Below are positions 1 through 8,059 of a stretch of DNA of 64,000 bases, piece after piece. Position numbers and translations under genes: made by a program. The stretch is taken from NCBI RefSeq assembly GCF_001598915.1, contig NZ_BDAP01000008.1, positions 40,291-104,290 on the forward strand, read 5' to 3'. This stretch comes from Williamsia muralis NBRC 105860. Lineage in GTDB: Bacteria; Actinomycetota; Actinomycetes; Mycobacteriales; Mycobacteriaceae. Positions within the stretch are counted from its first letter, which is position 1. Every line of letters begins with the position of its first letter. The notes beneath the pieces are model-generated. The model worked only from the letters and a program-made list of their open reading frames with translations, was not told the DNA's origin and did not search any database.

Positions 1-1
1 C

Positions 2-451
2 TCAGAATCCAAACTCGCCAGGCAACTGCGATCAACCGCAGCCCGCCACTACGTGGAACCCGAAATACACCACGTGGCATTGGATTTGGCCGAGTGGAGC
101 GACGACCACGTGAAACAGCTCGCCGACAGCGCCGGCCGCTACAACCTCTTCCTGCCCCGAGGAGACCGCCACAGCGCGCCGCCGATCGTTGATGCGATCC
201 AGAAGAGGGTCAGCACAGCCTTTGGCAGCCAACCGCAGCCCGGGATCGTTTTGCTCGCCGACCTACGCCGGCTTCACCGCACCGCAGCAGGGGTGTCGTT
301 GGACTGGGAGTTGCTCGCACAAGGCGCACAAGCAGTCCGCGACACCGACCTTATCGACCTCGCAGCGCAAAGCCACCCCCAATCACTTCGCCAAATGAGA
401 TGGGCCAACGCCATGCTCAAAACCCTCTCACCGCAGATTCTGGCCAGCTGA
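2..451 (+). CDS. C-terminal part of an unidentified protein (5' end outside window)
   Basis: The reading frame is open from the first bases of the window, so the start lies upstream. About 149 codons are visible, ending in a TGA at 449-451. The internal GTG at 53 is only the first in-window start codon and is unlikely to be the true start. The residues are mixed and helical with no membrane segment, and I recognise no family. It lies upstream of the copper-storage-like gene on the same strand. Coding character (GC-rich third positions, no stops) supports it being real; its function is unknown. Confidence 0.5.
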   Translation, partial: SESKLARQLRSTAARHYVEPEIHHVALDLAEWSDDHVKQLADSAGRYNLFLPRGDRHSAPPIVDAIQKRVSTAFGSQPQPGIVLLADLRRLHRTAAGVSLDWELLAQGAQAVRDTDLIDLAAQSHPQSLRQMRWANAMLKTLSPQILAS

Positions 452-520
452 TGGCGACCACCACGGTTCCTAGTCACAGGAATCGGCGAACCAGTTCGCA
501 CACCTGGCTCACCACAGCGG

Positions 521-643
521 TTGTGGGTCAGTCTCGGGCTCGCCGCAGTCAGCTTCTACGCCGCTCTCGCCGTGCTGGGCACTTCTCACACCACACACGA
601 GGTGTCCCTTCAGGAGGACCACCGGCGACCCACAGGAAGGTAA
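521..643 (+). CDS. possible 40-residue single-pass membrane peptide
   Basis: A TTG-initiated frame encodes a hydrophobic stretch of about 20 residues (LWVSLGLAAVSFYAALAVLG) and then a short polar tail, ending seven bases before the next gene. It is in the same frame as the preceding gene, just after its stop. No good ribosome-binding site is visible, so it may instead be a readthrough relic or chance. It is listed only because the 200-base gap otherwise holds nothing. Confidence 0.2.
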   Translation: MWVSLGLAAVSFYAALAVLGTSHTTHEVSLQEDHRRPTGR

Positions 644-649
644 GACACC

Positions 650-1057
650 ATGAACACAGCAGCAGCCATGCTCGACACCTACCCCCTCGACGTGGACACC
701 GTCGATCGGGCCACGCTGGTGGCCTGTATCGAAGCGTGCGCCGAATGCACACAAACCTGCACCGCCTGCGCCGATGCGTGCCTGGCCGAAGACCACGTCA
801 CCGACCTCATCGCCTGCATACGGGCCAATCTCGACTGTGCCGACGTCTGCCAAGCCACCGAACGCGTGGTCACCCGCCAAACCAACCCCGATACCCAGCT
901 CACCCGAAAAATGTTGCAGGCGTGCGCAGCCGCCTGCTCCGCGTGTGGCGACCTCTGCGCCCAGCACGCAGACATGCATGAGCACTGCACCGTCTGCGCC
1001 GACGCTTGCCGTCGCTGCGAAAACGCATGCCACTTACTGCTCGAAGCACTGGGCTAA
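650..1057 (+). CDS. four-helix-bundle copper-storage-like protein (Csp/DUF326)
   Basis: The 135-residue protein has 18 cysteines, mostly spaced C-x3-C or C-x2-C along predicted helices (residues 26-44, 56-67, 92-103, 113-127). This is the pattern of Csp-type copper-storage proteins, in which thiols line the core of a four-helix bundle and bind many Cu(I) ions. There is no signal peptide, so a cytosolic (Csp3-like) form is likely. AGGAAGG lies just upstream of the ATG. It is followed after 5 bases by a YrhK-domain gene and is probably co-transcribed with it. Family assignment is strong; metal identity is inferred from the family. Confidence 0.85.
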   Translation: MNTAAAMLDTYPLDVDTVDRATLVACIEACAECTQTCTACADACLAEDHVTDLIACIRANLDCADVCQATERVVTRQTNPDTQLTRKMLQACAAACSACGDLCAQHADMHEHCTVCADACRRCENACHLLLEALG

Positions 1058-1062
1058 CAGCT

Positions 1063-1395
1063 ATGACCAGCGAGCAACGAACCGGCAGCGACCACACGCA
1101 ATCATCGCCTCGAGAAAACAGCAATACCCTGGCAGTGTCCTTCGGCCGCGAAGAACTCGTCATCCGCCAGCGCTGGGAAGTCATCAGTATCAGCAATGAC
1201 ATCGCGATCGCACTGTGGTTCATCGTCGGCAGCGTTCTGTTCTTCCACGAATCAACCACCACCATCGGAACGTGGTTTTTTCTCCTCGGCAGCATCGAAC
1301 TGTTGATCCGACCCGCGATCCGCCTGGCCCGACGGATTCACCTACAACGCATCCGCCCACACAGTTCACCGCCCGATGACTCCAACGACTACTAG
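1063..1395 (+). CDS. YrhK-domain small membrane protein
   Basis: The protein has 110 residues from the ATG at 1063, five bases after the copper-storage gene stop; a further-upstream start would overlap that gene. Residues about 25-95 match the YrhK domain: a charged FGREELVIRQRWE stretch, then two hydrophobic helices (around 40-57 and 62-77) separated by a short turn. The domain's function is unknown. Pairing with a cysteine-rich metal-binding protein suggests a shared stress role, but that is inference. The C-terminus is polar and disordered. Confidence 0.75.
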   Translation: MTSEQRTGSDHTQSSPRENSNTLAVSFGREELVIRQRWEVISISNDIAIALWFIVGSVLFFHESTTTIGTWFFLLGSIELLIRPAIRLARRIHLQRIRPHSSPPDDSNDY

Positions 1396-1560
1396 AGCAC
1401 CGCACATGCCAGACCGATCACGTCGCCCCGCAGACGCGCGAGAGCGTCGGCCACGCAGGTACGGGCAGGGATACGACTCGAAACATTGCCGGGGGGGTCA
1501 TCGCCCGACACGGGTCGAGACCTCTGTACCGACATCGCGGAGAGTTCGCCGCCAGAGAAG

Positions 1561-1953
1561 GTGAGGGTTGCTCGCACGTGGTCATCGGCGCCCACCGCTG
1601 CGGCTCAGATTGCCGTCGTAGTGTGCGCCATGCTGTTGGTGCGGTGCGCATCCGGGGAAGGCGGTATGAGAGGACGTCTGTCGCAGGCGGCGGGCGACGG
1701 GTCGGTCGCGGTCAGCTCGGCCGCCTATGGACTTCGGATGTGGCATAACGATCGGGCCACCGGCAACCAGAGCACAGTTCTGTTCGGTGACATGAAGGAC
1801 CAGATTGTCCAGGCGTATACCTCGTTCAGTGAACTCGACATCGACGATGCCGCCGATGCCCGCGCCAGCGAGCACCTGCTGCAGTTGCTGACCCAGCGAA
1901 AATACAAATCCATCGCTCGCACATACAGGGCGCGCAGAAACTTTCCCCAATGA
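1561..1953 (+). CDS. hypothetical exported protein
   Basis: The protein has about 130 residues if started at the GTG at 1561 (the frame is open from 1486). Residues about 13-27 form a hydrophobic segment (AAQIAVVVCAMLLVRC), resembling a signal peptide or anchor, followed by a polar globular part. The cysteine context (LVRC) is not a standard lipobox. No family is recognised. The stop overlaps a possible ATG of the next gene. The start is uncertain because no clear ribosome-binding site is present. Confidence 0.45.
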   Translation: MRVARTWSSAPTAAAQIAVVVCAMLLVRCASGEGGMRGRLSQAAGDGSVAVSSAAYGLRMWHNDRATGNQSTVLFGDMKDQIVQAYTSFSELDIDDAADARASEHLLQLLTQRKYKSIARTYRARRNFPQ

Positions 1954-1988
1954 CCATCAACACAGCACAAATGAAAGGCTGCACTCCC

Positions 1989-2288
1989 ATGTCTCAGAGC
2001 AACGACGATCCCGCCGCCCCCAACCAGAAATTCACTAGTGAAGGACCGCCTGAGAGCCTTCCCATCGGCACCGCAGTCGACATCGACAACGACGGACCCG
2101 GCGTCATCATCGAAGACTTCGGACCGCTCCCCGACCACGCCGTCGCTGACCTGGGCAACGGAGAACAAATACGACCCCGCCGCTACGCCGTCGTCCGAGA
2201 CGATGACGGCACAGTGACCTTCGCCAACGAGAAACAACTCCACACCGCCACCACCGACAATTCAAAAGGTGACCCAGACCCCCAATGA
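1989..2288 (+). CDS. hypothetical acidic small protein
   Basis: This is a 99-residue acidic protein, with a disordered N-terminus followed by a compact part (GTAVDIDNDGPGVIIEDFG) resembling a small beta-rich SH3-like fold. I chose the ATG at 1989 because GAAAGG lies 10 bases upstream; an in-frame ATG at 1950 overlaps the preceding stop and is also possible. No named family is recognised. It sits last in a run of small plus-strand genes. Confidence 0.5.
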   Translation: MSQSNDDPAAPNQKFTSEGPPESLPIGTAVDIDNDGPGVIIEDFGPLPDHAVADLGNGEQIRPRRYAVVRDDDGTVTFANEKQLHTATTDNSKGDPDPQ

Positions 2289-2401
2289 ATCGACCGACGT
2301 TCACGCCGACGAGGTAACAACGCGTCCTCACCAGCGCACCAACCGTCAGTACACGCCAACAGCCTGCAACGCGCAGAGTGGCTACCACTCTGCGCCAGCT
2401 A

Positions 2402-2470
2402 ACATAATCTATCTTATCGGCGTCATCGGTTGCGGCTCAACATATTTCGTCACCAGTGACGAAACTGGGC
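2402..2470 (+). repeat. copy A of a dispersed promoter-and-leader-like repeat
   Basis: This stretch shares TCTATNTTATCGGCG and a downstream GTCACC block with segments near 7745 and 24041. The gap 2289-2538 holds no convincing gene. Here the block following the AT-rich part reads as a short peptide start resembling the other copies, but without an ATG. It looks like a promoter plus the first codons of a lost small gene. The comparison was done by eye. Confidence 0.4.
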
Positions 2471-2538
2471 GGCAGTTACGTACGTACCGAGTAGCTGCGG
2501 ACCACCGCTCACAACAACTACGGCCGCACCGGTCTAGC

Positions 2539-2919
2539 TTAGTAGTGCGGCGGGCAGGTGACGCCGGTTTTTACGGCGTCGAGGATGAACATGGTGTCGA
2601 AGCGACGGATGTTGGGGTCGTTTTTGAACAGATGGTTGTTGAGGTCTCGTAGGTCGCGGATTGATCGCGCGCAGACGAGGACGGCGTAGTCCCACCGCCC
2701 AGAGAATGCGTACAACTGTTGTACCGATGAGTGTTTGCCGAGGCGCTGCGCTAGCCGTCGGTGATGGGCGGTGGACTCCTCGACGAGAGTGAGCACCACC
2801 AGCGCCTGGGTCACCGCCGATATTCGCTGTGGGTCGATGACTGCGACGGTGCGCAGCAGCCCCGAGGACTTGTATCGCTGGATGCGTCGCTGCACCGCAC
2901 TCGGCGATAAGCCGACCGT
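2539..2919 (-). pseudogene. 5'-truncated Lrp/AsnC-family regulator
   Basis: The frame encodes the recognition helix of the Lrp HTH (GLSPSAVQRRIQRY) and the full C-terminal sensor domain (RAM-like, through FDTMFILDAVK), but an in-frame TAG occurs immediately before it at about 2920. The first HTH helices are missing, so DNA binding should be lost. An intact relative would have about 150 residues. It is divergent from a decayed PLP-dependent enzyme gene with a palindrome in between, the usual Lrp-regulator/target arrangement. Confidence 0.65.
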
Positions 2920-2930
2920 CTAAATGGCCA

Positions 2931-2945
2931 CGCAATGATATTGCG
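2931..2945. promoter_or_regulatory. palindromic Lrp-type operator candidate
   Basis: A perfect 15-bp inverted repeat, CGCAAT-GAT-ATTGCG, lies between the divergent Lrp remnant and the PLP-enzyme remnant. Lrp/AsnC regulators commonly bind such dyads between themselves and their target gene. The site has remained perfect although both flanking genes are damaged. Confidence 0.5.
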
Positions 2946-3000
2946 TTGCGCCGCGAACTTTGCAAGCGCATGTCGCACCAAGTTTCCTACTGTCCACGTA

Positions 3001-3814
3001 TGGAACGAACTCATCGCACTGACCCTGACTGGCCTGTGCTGGATCCGATAGTGGCGCATGTCGATGCAGCGCGAACTGTCATTCCCGCAGTGTTTCTCGA
3101 TAGTCCGCAGTACGAAGACGAGCTACTCAACGCGGCGCTGGGGACCCGTGTGACAGTGAAGGTGGAGACAGCGAACCCGCTACTCAGCTTCAAGGGGCGA
3201 GCGGTGAGTTACGCACTCCGGAAGGTTACGGCCGGTGAGCGTGTGGTGTGTGCGTCGTCAGGGAATTTCGGACAAGCCGTTGCGTTCGTCGGCCGCGCCC
3301 GGGGAGCGCGGGTCCGGGTGTACGCGCCGACACCGCTCAACCCGGTCAAACGCGAAAGGATACTCGCCTTCGGCGCCCACGTCGTGGAAGTCACCGGCGG
3401 CGGCGAACAAGCACGGCACGCCGCGGCAGCTGCCGAGGACGCGTTGCTCCTCGTGGACGGAGTCGACACGGCCCTGGCCGAAGGGGCAGCAACGATCGCC
3501 CAAGAGCTCACAGCCGCCGCCTCTTTCGACACCATCGTGGCACCCGTGGGCGATGGCAGCCTGATCAGTGGGCTTGCGTGTGGACCCGCACCCATGCACC
3601 TGCAACACGCATCATCGGGGTCGTTCCGCCTCGGCGCCGGCCATGCACCATTGCCACGATCATCACCGGCGCAAACCCCAACCCCCACACACTCCCCACC
3701 CAGACCTGCAGCGCAGACCTGAAGGAAGGACGAACCCCTTGGCGGTTCAGTCGGCGCGAAGGTGAATGGACTGTGAACCGTGCCTGGATTCGGCGGAGTC
3801 GCTCGGGAAACTAG
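3001..3814 (+). pseudogene. frameshifted PLP-dependent threonine/serine dehydratase-like enzyme
   Basis: The first 195 codons are typical of fold-type II PLP enzymes of the threonine dehydratase group: the PLP-lysine motif SFKGR, the phosphate/substrate loop SSGNFGQ, and GDGSLISG near residue 190. After about 3582 the family sequence continues in the +1 frame (THAPATRIIGV), then another frame (SAPAM), then returns, so at least two indels destroy the C-terminal third. I start it at the ATG at 3001. The divergent Lrp remnant suggests it was once an amino-acid-responsive catabolic gene. Confidence 0.6.
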
Positions 3815-3839
3815 GGGGCCAACAATGGCCAGGCCCCCT
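3813..3839. terminator. GC-rich hairpin, possible terminator
   Basis: An 8-bp perfect stem AGGGGGCC/GGCCCCCT with an 11-base loop lies downstream of the decayed PLP-enzyme gene. There is no U-tract, which is common for actinobacterial terminators, so the call rests on the hairpin and its position only. Confidence 0.4.
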
Positions 3840-3927
3840 GGGGAAACGGGACGTATGCCGCCGCGGCACAGGAATATACGTGCGGACATGCTTGGCACCT
3901 GGGCGGGCGCGTTGGGTGTGGATCGGT

Positions 3928-3939
3928 CACACTAGTGTG
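3928..3939. promoter_or_regulatory. 12-bp palindrome upstream of micro-peptide genes
   Basis: CACACTAGTGTG is a perfect palindrome about 80 bases upstream of the first micro-peptide start, in a region without other coding signal. It could be a regulator binding site for the two small genes that follow. No cognate regulator can be named. Confidence 0.3.
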
Positions 3940-4021
3940 TGGCGCGTATCGGCCTGGCCGGTGCGCTCCTCTCGTGTGCAGTCGACCGTCGTCTGCAGAC
4001 ATCGACACGAAAGGCATCACC

Positions 4022-4108
4022 ATGACCTCGACGTTCGAACTCGCGTTGCTCGACATCTTCCAGTTCCTGATCGACAACTCCGAAGCTCTCACCGGCCTCG
4101 TCGGCTAG
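4022..4108 (+). CDS. 28-residue acidic amphipathic peptide
   Basis: This ORF has a good start: ACGAAAGG sits 8 bases before the ATG. The product is 28 residues, with hydrophobic residues spaced for an amphipathic helix (LALLDIFQFLID) and a net charge near -4, with no lysine or arginine. In composition and size it resembles the short channel-forming PorA/PorH peptides of mycolic-acid bacteria, which lack signal peptides. A second ORF with nearly the same leader (CACGAAAGGC) follows at 4249. That resemblance is by character only, so the function is inferred. Confidence 0.45.
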   Translation: MTSTFELALLDIFQFLIDNSEALTGLVG

Positions 4109-4248
4109 CAGCAGTTCCATCCCCGCGGCCTCTACGTCCACCGCCGTCAGAGACCGTGCACGGATAGCGTGATGCCCCGAGTCCCCTACGACGCAGAGCA
4201 TCACTCACTGAACACAACGCCCCCGCAATTCACGAAAGGCTTAACCCT

Positions 4249-4350
4249 ATGTCGACGTATTCAGCACTAGACGCCGCTATCGACACCTTCCTCAACACCA
4301 CCCCGTGGGCCATGGACGTCCTGCGGTTCGTCCTCGCCGGCCTGCCCTGA
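4249..4350 (+). CDS. 33-residue amphipathic peptide
   Basis: Partner of the peptide at 4022: the same ribosome-binding context CACGAAAGGC lies upstream of its ATG. The 33-residue product has an acidic amphipathic first half (SALDAAIDTFLN), a central Pro-Trp, and a hydrophobic end (DVLRFVLAGL). There is no signal peptide. Two such peptides in tandem recall the two-component PorA/PorH porins of corynebacteria and relatives, but no sequence identity is claimed. An antisense ORF (4292-4678) overlaps its 3' end, so one of the two may be spurious there. Confidence 0.45.
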   Translation: MSTYSALDAAIDTFLNTTPWAMDVLRFVLAGLP

Positions 4351-4678
4351 CGCTGACACCCAGCGAGTTCGGGTCGAGCCGAGCCCGTCCGGAGCCATGG
4401 TGGGCGCTCGGCCCACACTGGGAACGATCGCCGTTCATGAGAAGGCTCGTGGGAACCCGGTCTTGGAGCGCTTTGATCTGCCGGTGCACGTCGTAGAGTT
4501 CTTGGCGTTTGGCGTGCTGCACCGACGCAGGCAATGGGACCCGGCCGGATAGTTCGGCCTCGAGATGATCGACCCAGCGGTCGAGTTCGCCGGCCAAGTA
4601 GCGTGCCTGGGCTTCGCTCGAACTAACCGGCCGCGGCGACTTCAGCCCGCACATCTGCGGGCAGCCCAGTAGCACCAT
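4292..4678 (-). CDS. hypothetical helical protein
   Basis: It follows the DUF3263-like gene on the minus strand and overlaps its 3' end. Residues about 15-70 look like a real helical protein (ARYLAGELDRWVDHLEAEL, then ELYDVHRQIKALQDR). The C-terminal 45 residues are Gly/Arg-rich and run antisense to a micro-peptide gene, so the true stop or frame is doubtful. Start candidates include the ATGs at 4678 and 4654. The family is not recognised. Confidence 0.35.
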   Translation of the reverse strand: MVLLGCPQMCGLKSPRPVSSSEAQARYLAGELDRWVDHLEAELSGRVPLPASVQHAKRQELYDVHRQIKALQDRVPTSLLMNGDRSQCGPSAHHGSGRARLDPNSLGVSVRAGRRGRTAGRPWPTGWC

Positions 4679-4832
4679 CTGTGACAAGCACGAGTAGCCG
4701 CTGAAAATACGCTGCTTCGGTCAGTCCGAACTCCACAAAAATGTCTTCGCCAGAACCGCCCCCGTACCGATACCACTGCATGGCAAAGGTCATCAGCCGA
4801 CCACGATCATCTGGCTCGGACACTGATGTCAT
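4623..4832 (-). CDS. DUF3263-like small protein
   Basis: The 69-residue protein has the pattern MTFAMQWYRYGGGSGEDIF, then FGLTEAAYFQRLLVLV. This matches the DUF3263 family (an RQWW-like helix followed by an HTH-like FGMSxxRYYQ helix) found widely in actinomycetes. A DNA-binding role has been suggested by the HTH-like shape but is not established. It is convergent or overlapping with the next minus-strand ORF. Confidence 0.6.
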   Translation of the reverse strand: MTSVSEPDDRGRLMTFAMQWYRYGGGSGEDIFVEFGLTEAAYFQRLLVLVTDGATGLPADVRAEVAAAG

Positions 4833-4970
4833 ACTTCAATCATCCACCGGCAACTGCGTTCTGGTGACGCTGCCATTCAAAGCGAACAACACGCAAACAG
4901 CATGTGAACGTTTAGCAAACGGCAGTAGCGCGGTGGCAACTACTTCGCATCGGCCATTAGATTGGCTCCC

Positions 4971-5207
4971 ATGATCTCGAACGAAGAAGAGCAATTGCTG
5001 ATCGATCAGATCATCGACCGCCTCGTCACCCGACACCCGGAGACCGCTGAGCAGGCGGTCACCGACGTGGTCCACACTGCGTATCACCGATACGACGGAA
5101 CGCCCATCCGCGACTTCATTCCGCTGCTCGTCGAGCGTCGCGCCCATGAACAGATCGCCGGCTCGTCCTACCTCGCTCCCCCGGAACTGAGCTCTACCGC
5201 CCCCTGA
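4971..5207 (+). CDS. three-helix-bundle dimerisation-domain protein
   Basis: A 78-residue protein from the ATG at 4971. Residues 3-60 form three predicted helices (EEEQLLIDQIIDRLVTR, AEQAVTDVVHTAYHRY, IRDFIPLLVERRAHEQI), the pattern of the small three-helix-bundle proteins (DUF3562-like) common in mycobacteria. The function is unknown; dimerisation is typical. It is convergent with the lipoprotein gene at 5251. Confidence 0.65.
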   Translation: MISNEEEQLLIDQIIDRLVTRHPETAEQAVTDVVHTAYHRYDGTPIRDFIPLLVERRAHEQIAGSSYLAPPELSSTAP

Positions 5208-5250
5208 GGTTCGCACGGAGAACTTCTTCCCCCGCGACTGCAGATGTGGC

Positions 5251-5868
5251 TCAGTGGACGCGCTCAGCGAGAACAGTGGCGATATCAACTGCAGTAGCGC
5301 AGTTCTCATCCACAACGCCAGCATTTTTGAGCGCGTACTCGAACTGGATGGTCCCACCCGATGGCACCGACACCCACAGCTGGCACGTTTGAGTGCCACT
5401 GAGGTTGCGGTCATCTTCGACGAACGCCGGCCGCCCGGCGACGGTCAGGGTGCGGAAGTTCGGTTCATCGCGGTAGGCGGCCTCGAGGTCCTGGTATTGC
5501 CGTCTGATGTCGGGCAGGAAGTACATCACCGCCGTGGTGGGTGCGGTGGGGAGGCTCTGCCACCGACAGAACTCGGAGCCGTCCCCGACCACACCCGGAC
5601 TGACCATCTCGAAACGGGCCAGGTCGGCCTCGTCGAACACTGCGCACTGATGGTTCACCAGATCCGCCAACGTCCATGGCGGAGACGACGGCGGAGGGGT
5701 GTCAGATCCCCGAATCGTCACTGGCGTCGACGGCTGCGTCCGCGAGGAACCATCGTCGTCACCGAGATCGCACGCTGACACCACAAACCCCACCAGCAAC
5801 ACCACCGCTATCGCACGACTGAACCCATTGCACCGCAACAGAACATCCCCCTTTCGTGCCCACATCAC
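5251..5868 (-). CDS. DUF3558-type lipoprotein
   Basis: The protein has a signal peptide with lipobox VSAC, a proline/threonine-rich linker, then a domain with cysteines at intervals (HQCAVFDEADL, EFCRWQS, TQTCQLWV, ENCATAV) and a W/P-rich core typical of DUF3558 lipoproteins. About 205 residues from 5868. A TTG at 5838 preceded by AAAGGGGG at good spacing may be the real start, giving a shorter, more usual signal peptide. It is probably attached to the outer face of the plasma membrane. Function unknown. Confidence 0.7.
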   Translation of the reverse strand: MMWARKGDVLLRCNGFSRAIAVVLLVGFVVSACDLGDDDGSSRTQPSTPVTIRGSDTPPPSSPPWTLADLVNHQCAVFDEADLARFEMVSPGVVGDGSEFCRWQSLPTAPTTAVMYFLPDIRRQYQDLEAAYRDEPNFRTLTVAGRPAFVEDDRNLSGTQTCQLWVSVPSGGTIQFEYALKNAGVVDENCATAVDIATVLAERVH

Positions 5869-5900
5869 TCAGTTTTCGTCCGGCACCTCACGGCTAGTTT

Positions 5901-6566
5901 CTACCTGGTCGGCTGCGGCGGCGGCGGCGGATGGTAGTCGCCAGGCGTCGGTAGCGGAAAGGTCAAAGTCGGAGAGCTCACTGGCGGCGGTTCGATGATC
6001 GTTGCTTCCGGGTTCGCGCGCATCGCCTCAGTCAATACCGTGATCGGCGGTGAATCCACGTCGCGCGCATCCTGTTCGCTGACAGGCACGTCGCCGACGA
6101 CCGGGATGACGGTAAACCACCCCTTCGATTCCAAGATGCGGGTAGCGAACAAGTACCACTGACCGGGCACCAGGGGTACGTCGCCGCCCAGGGACATGTA
6201 CACCCCGGCCACTGTTCCCCCTTGCTGATTGACCAACGCGGTGCCTGGGACCGTTCCTTTCACCACTACGCCGACAGTGACGTCGTACTGCGTTTCCGAA
6301 CCAGCGCTTAGAGCCTCGGTGCCAGAGAGTGCGGCAACCTGCCCGGTGAAGATGTGGGTAGCCATAGCGACCAGGTTGCGGGGGTCGGTCGTGTCGGCGA
6401 CCGGGTCATAGGGCATGACCAGAGTGGAAGTTGCTGAATCGAGGGTGGCAACACCGCCGGGCCGCTGCGAATCACCCTCGCTGTCACCACATCCCGCCAA
6501 CATCGCGACGGACACCGCGGCCGCGCACGCCATCCGATGCGGCGACCGTCCACGTACGTTCACCAC
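5901..6566 (-). CDS. lipoprotein of unknown function
   Basis: This 221-residue protein has a clear lipoprotein signal (AVSVAMLAGCGDS, lipobox LAGC), then a beta-rich domain (TGQVAALSG, VVVKGTVPGTALV, QWYLFATR). The C-terminus is very proline-rich. It is on the same strand as the DUF3558 lipoprotein, 32 bases upstream of it, so both may be co-transcribed. The domain resembles OB-like secreted domains, but I do not assign it. Confidence 0.65.
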   Translation of the reverse strand: MVNVRGRSPHRMACAAAVSVAMLAGCGDSEGDSQRPGGVATLDSATSTLVMPYDPVADTTDPRNLVAMATHIFTGQVAALSGTEALSAGSETQYDVTVGVVVKGTVPGTALVNQQGGTVAGVYMSLGGDVPLVPGQWYLFATRILESKGWFTVIPVVGDVPVSEQDARDVDSPPITVLTEAMRANPEATIIEPPPVSSPTLTFPLPTPGDYHPPPPPQPTR

Positions 6567-6634
6567 AACCCACCCTTGCTGCCGATACGATGCCCCGCCG
6601 ACAGTCTGCGCCCCGGCGACCGCGTATGCCCGTT

Positions 6635-7564
6635 CTATGACGCGATCGCCATGACCGGTCGGTGGTCAGACCCAGGGGAATTACGACGTTCAGCAGGGTT
6701 GTCGGTGACCGACGGGGTGACGCCGGCATGGTCGGTTGTCACCGCACCGTCAGCGATCTGATCAACGAGTGCATGGCTGACCAGGATGTGGTCGATCAGT
6801 TCACGGCGGCCGCGGTAAATACGGGAGAACCGTTGATCCTCGGGGATGTGGGCGGCGAGGTTCCACAACCGTTGACGATCGCCACTGTCAGGTTGGGTGT
6901 ACCCACCGGTGCCGATCTCAGATCCGGGCGGCCCAGCCATCAGCTGGGTAGTCGCAGCATCGACGGTGTCATTGAGATCGCCCAACACCACCAACGGTGC
7001 GTCACCATCGGCGGCGAGGATCGTTGTGGCGGCCGCGCGGACCGTCGCCGCCTCCGCGGCCCGCCGGAACAACGCGTACGTCGCGAACCGGGCCCGCTCA
7101 TCCTCATCACGAGGACTGAACCGCCCACCAGGAAAGGTCAACAATTTCGATTTGAGGTGACAGGTCAGCACATGCACACCGTCGACCACAGCGTGCAACG
7201 CCGGCCGGCCCATCGCCGTCTCCCCCACCGCAGTGTCATCCACCTGAACCGGACGCAACCCGTCGAGGAACGGACCCACCTGGTACACCTGCGACAACGG
7301 GGTCCGGGCTGCTATCGCCACACGGATGCCACGCCCGTCGGGTTCAGCGGTCTCTACATACCACCGACCCCCTACTCTCCCCAACACGTTCTCGAGCGCT
7401 CCCAGAGCCCCGATCTCCTGCAGGGCAAGCACATCCGGGTCCATCTCAGAGATAGTCGCAGCCAACGCATCAGCCTTCGCCGCGAACTCAGCCGCAGTGT
7501 CCGGACCCGAATCAGCATCGGGTGTAAACAGGTTTTCCACATTCCACGTCGCGATCGACACCAT
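6635..7564 (-). CDS. endonuclease/exonuclease/phosphatase-family hydrolase
   Basis: The 309-residue protein shows EEP-fold motifs in order: WNVENL (Asn), LQEIG (catalytic Glu), HLKSK, LGDLNDT (Asp/Asn), and the C-terminal GSDHRPV (Asp-His). This superfamily cleaves phosphodiester or phosphomonoester bonds with a divalent metal. GGGAGGG lies 8 bases before the ATG at 7564, favouring that start over the GTG at 7573. There is no signal peptide, so it is cytosolic. The substrate cannot be deduced. The plus-strand 363-codon ORF across it is a shadow. Confidence 0.85.
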   Translation of the reverse strand: MVSIATWNVENLFTPDADSGPDTAAEFAAKADALAATISEMDPDVLALQEIGALGALENVLGRVGGRWYVETAEPDGRGIRVAIAARTPLSQVYQVGPFLDGLRPVQVDDTAVGETAMGRPALHAVVDGVHVLTCHLKSKLLTFPGGRFSPRDEDERARFATYALFRRAAEAATVRAAATTILAADGDAPLVVLGDLNDTVDAATTQLMAGPPGSEIGTGGYTQPDSGDRQRLWNLAAHIPEDQRFSRIYRGRRELIDHILVSHALVDQIADGAVTTDHAGVTPSVTDNPAERRNSPGSDHRPVMAIAS

Positions 7565-7744
7565 AAATCCCACCCTCCCAGAACACCAACGGCCCAGTCA
7601 TGGACCACGGTGACATCCAAAATGCAAGTCCGTAAACACCTGCCATCGAGGACACCCCTACATTGCGTAGATCGCGAACGTGCACCCCTACGTCATCGCC
7701 CTCACCAAGGTTCCGCCGCCGACCCCACAAATAGCCAGCTCAGC

Positions 7745-7820
7745 CTGACGTGATCTATATTATCGGCGAGACCTATTGTGCTGCAATGTCTTTAGTCACC
7801 GGCGACGAGTGTAGATCGCA
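7745..7820 (+). repeat. copy B of a dispersed promoter-and-leader-like repeat
   Basis: GCCTGACGTGATCTATATTA is followed by TCGGCG, then an ATG at 7786 with codons for M-S-L-V-T. The arrangement matches copies near 2402 and 24041. The stretch 7565-8050 otherwise has no supported gene. It precedes the decayed arsC-like genes, so it might be the promoter of a lost small gene rather than of arsC. Confidence 0.4.
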
Positions 7821-8059
7821 AACCGGTAAGCTCGGACCACCTCATCCATTCAGTGCAGATGCATGGCGAGCAGGTTGGTCCGAACAGACGTTGGGAGTCA
7901 GACGAGTTGGAGCCGACTACCGCCGCTGAAAAGAAGCTGTTCCTAGCCGCCAGTATGGGGCGTCTGTGCGATCTTCGAACCGCCGCCGAACGTCACTCTC
8001 GGATTGGGTACCGACCGTGGAAGATGCTGAAGTGTGGGGCGATTCCCGTATGGTTCGCA

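Noticed and set aside
6662..7753. 363-codon plus-strand ORF
   Set aside because: It is antisense to the EEP-family hydrolase, whose motifs are clear; a GC-rich shadow frame.
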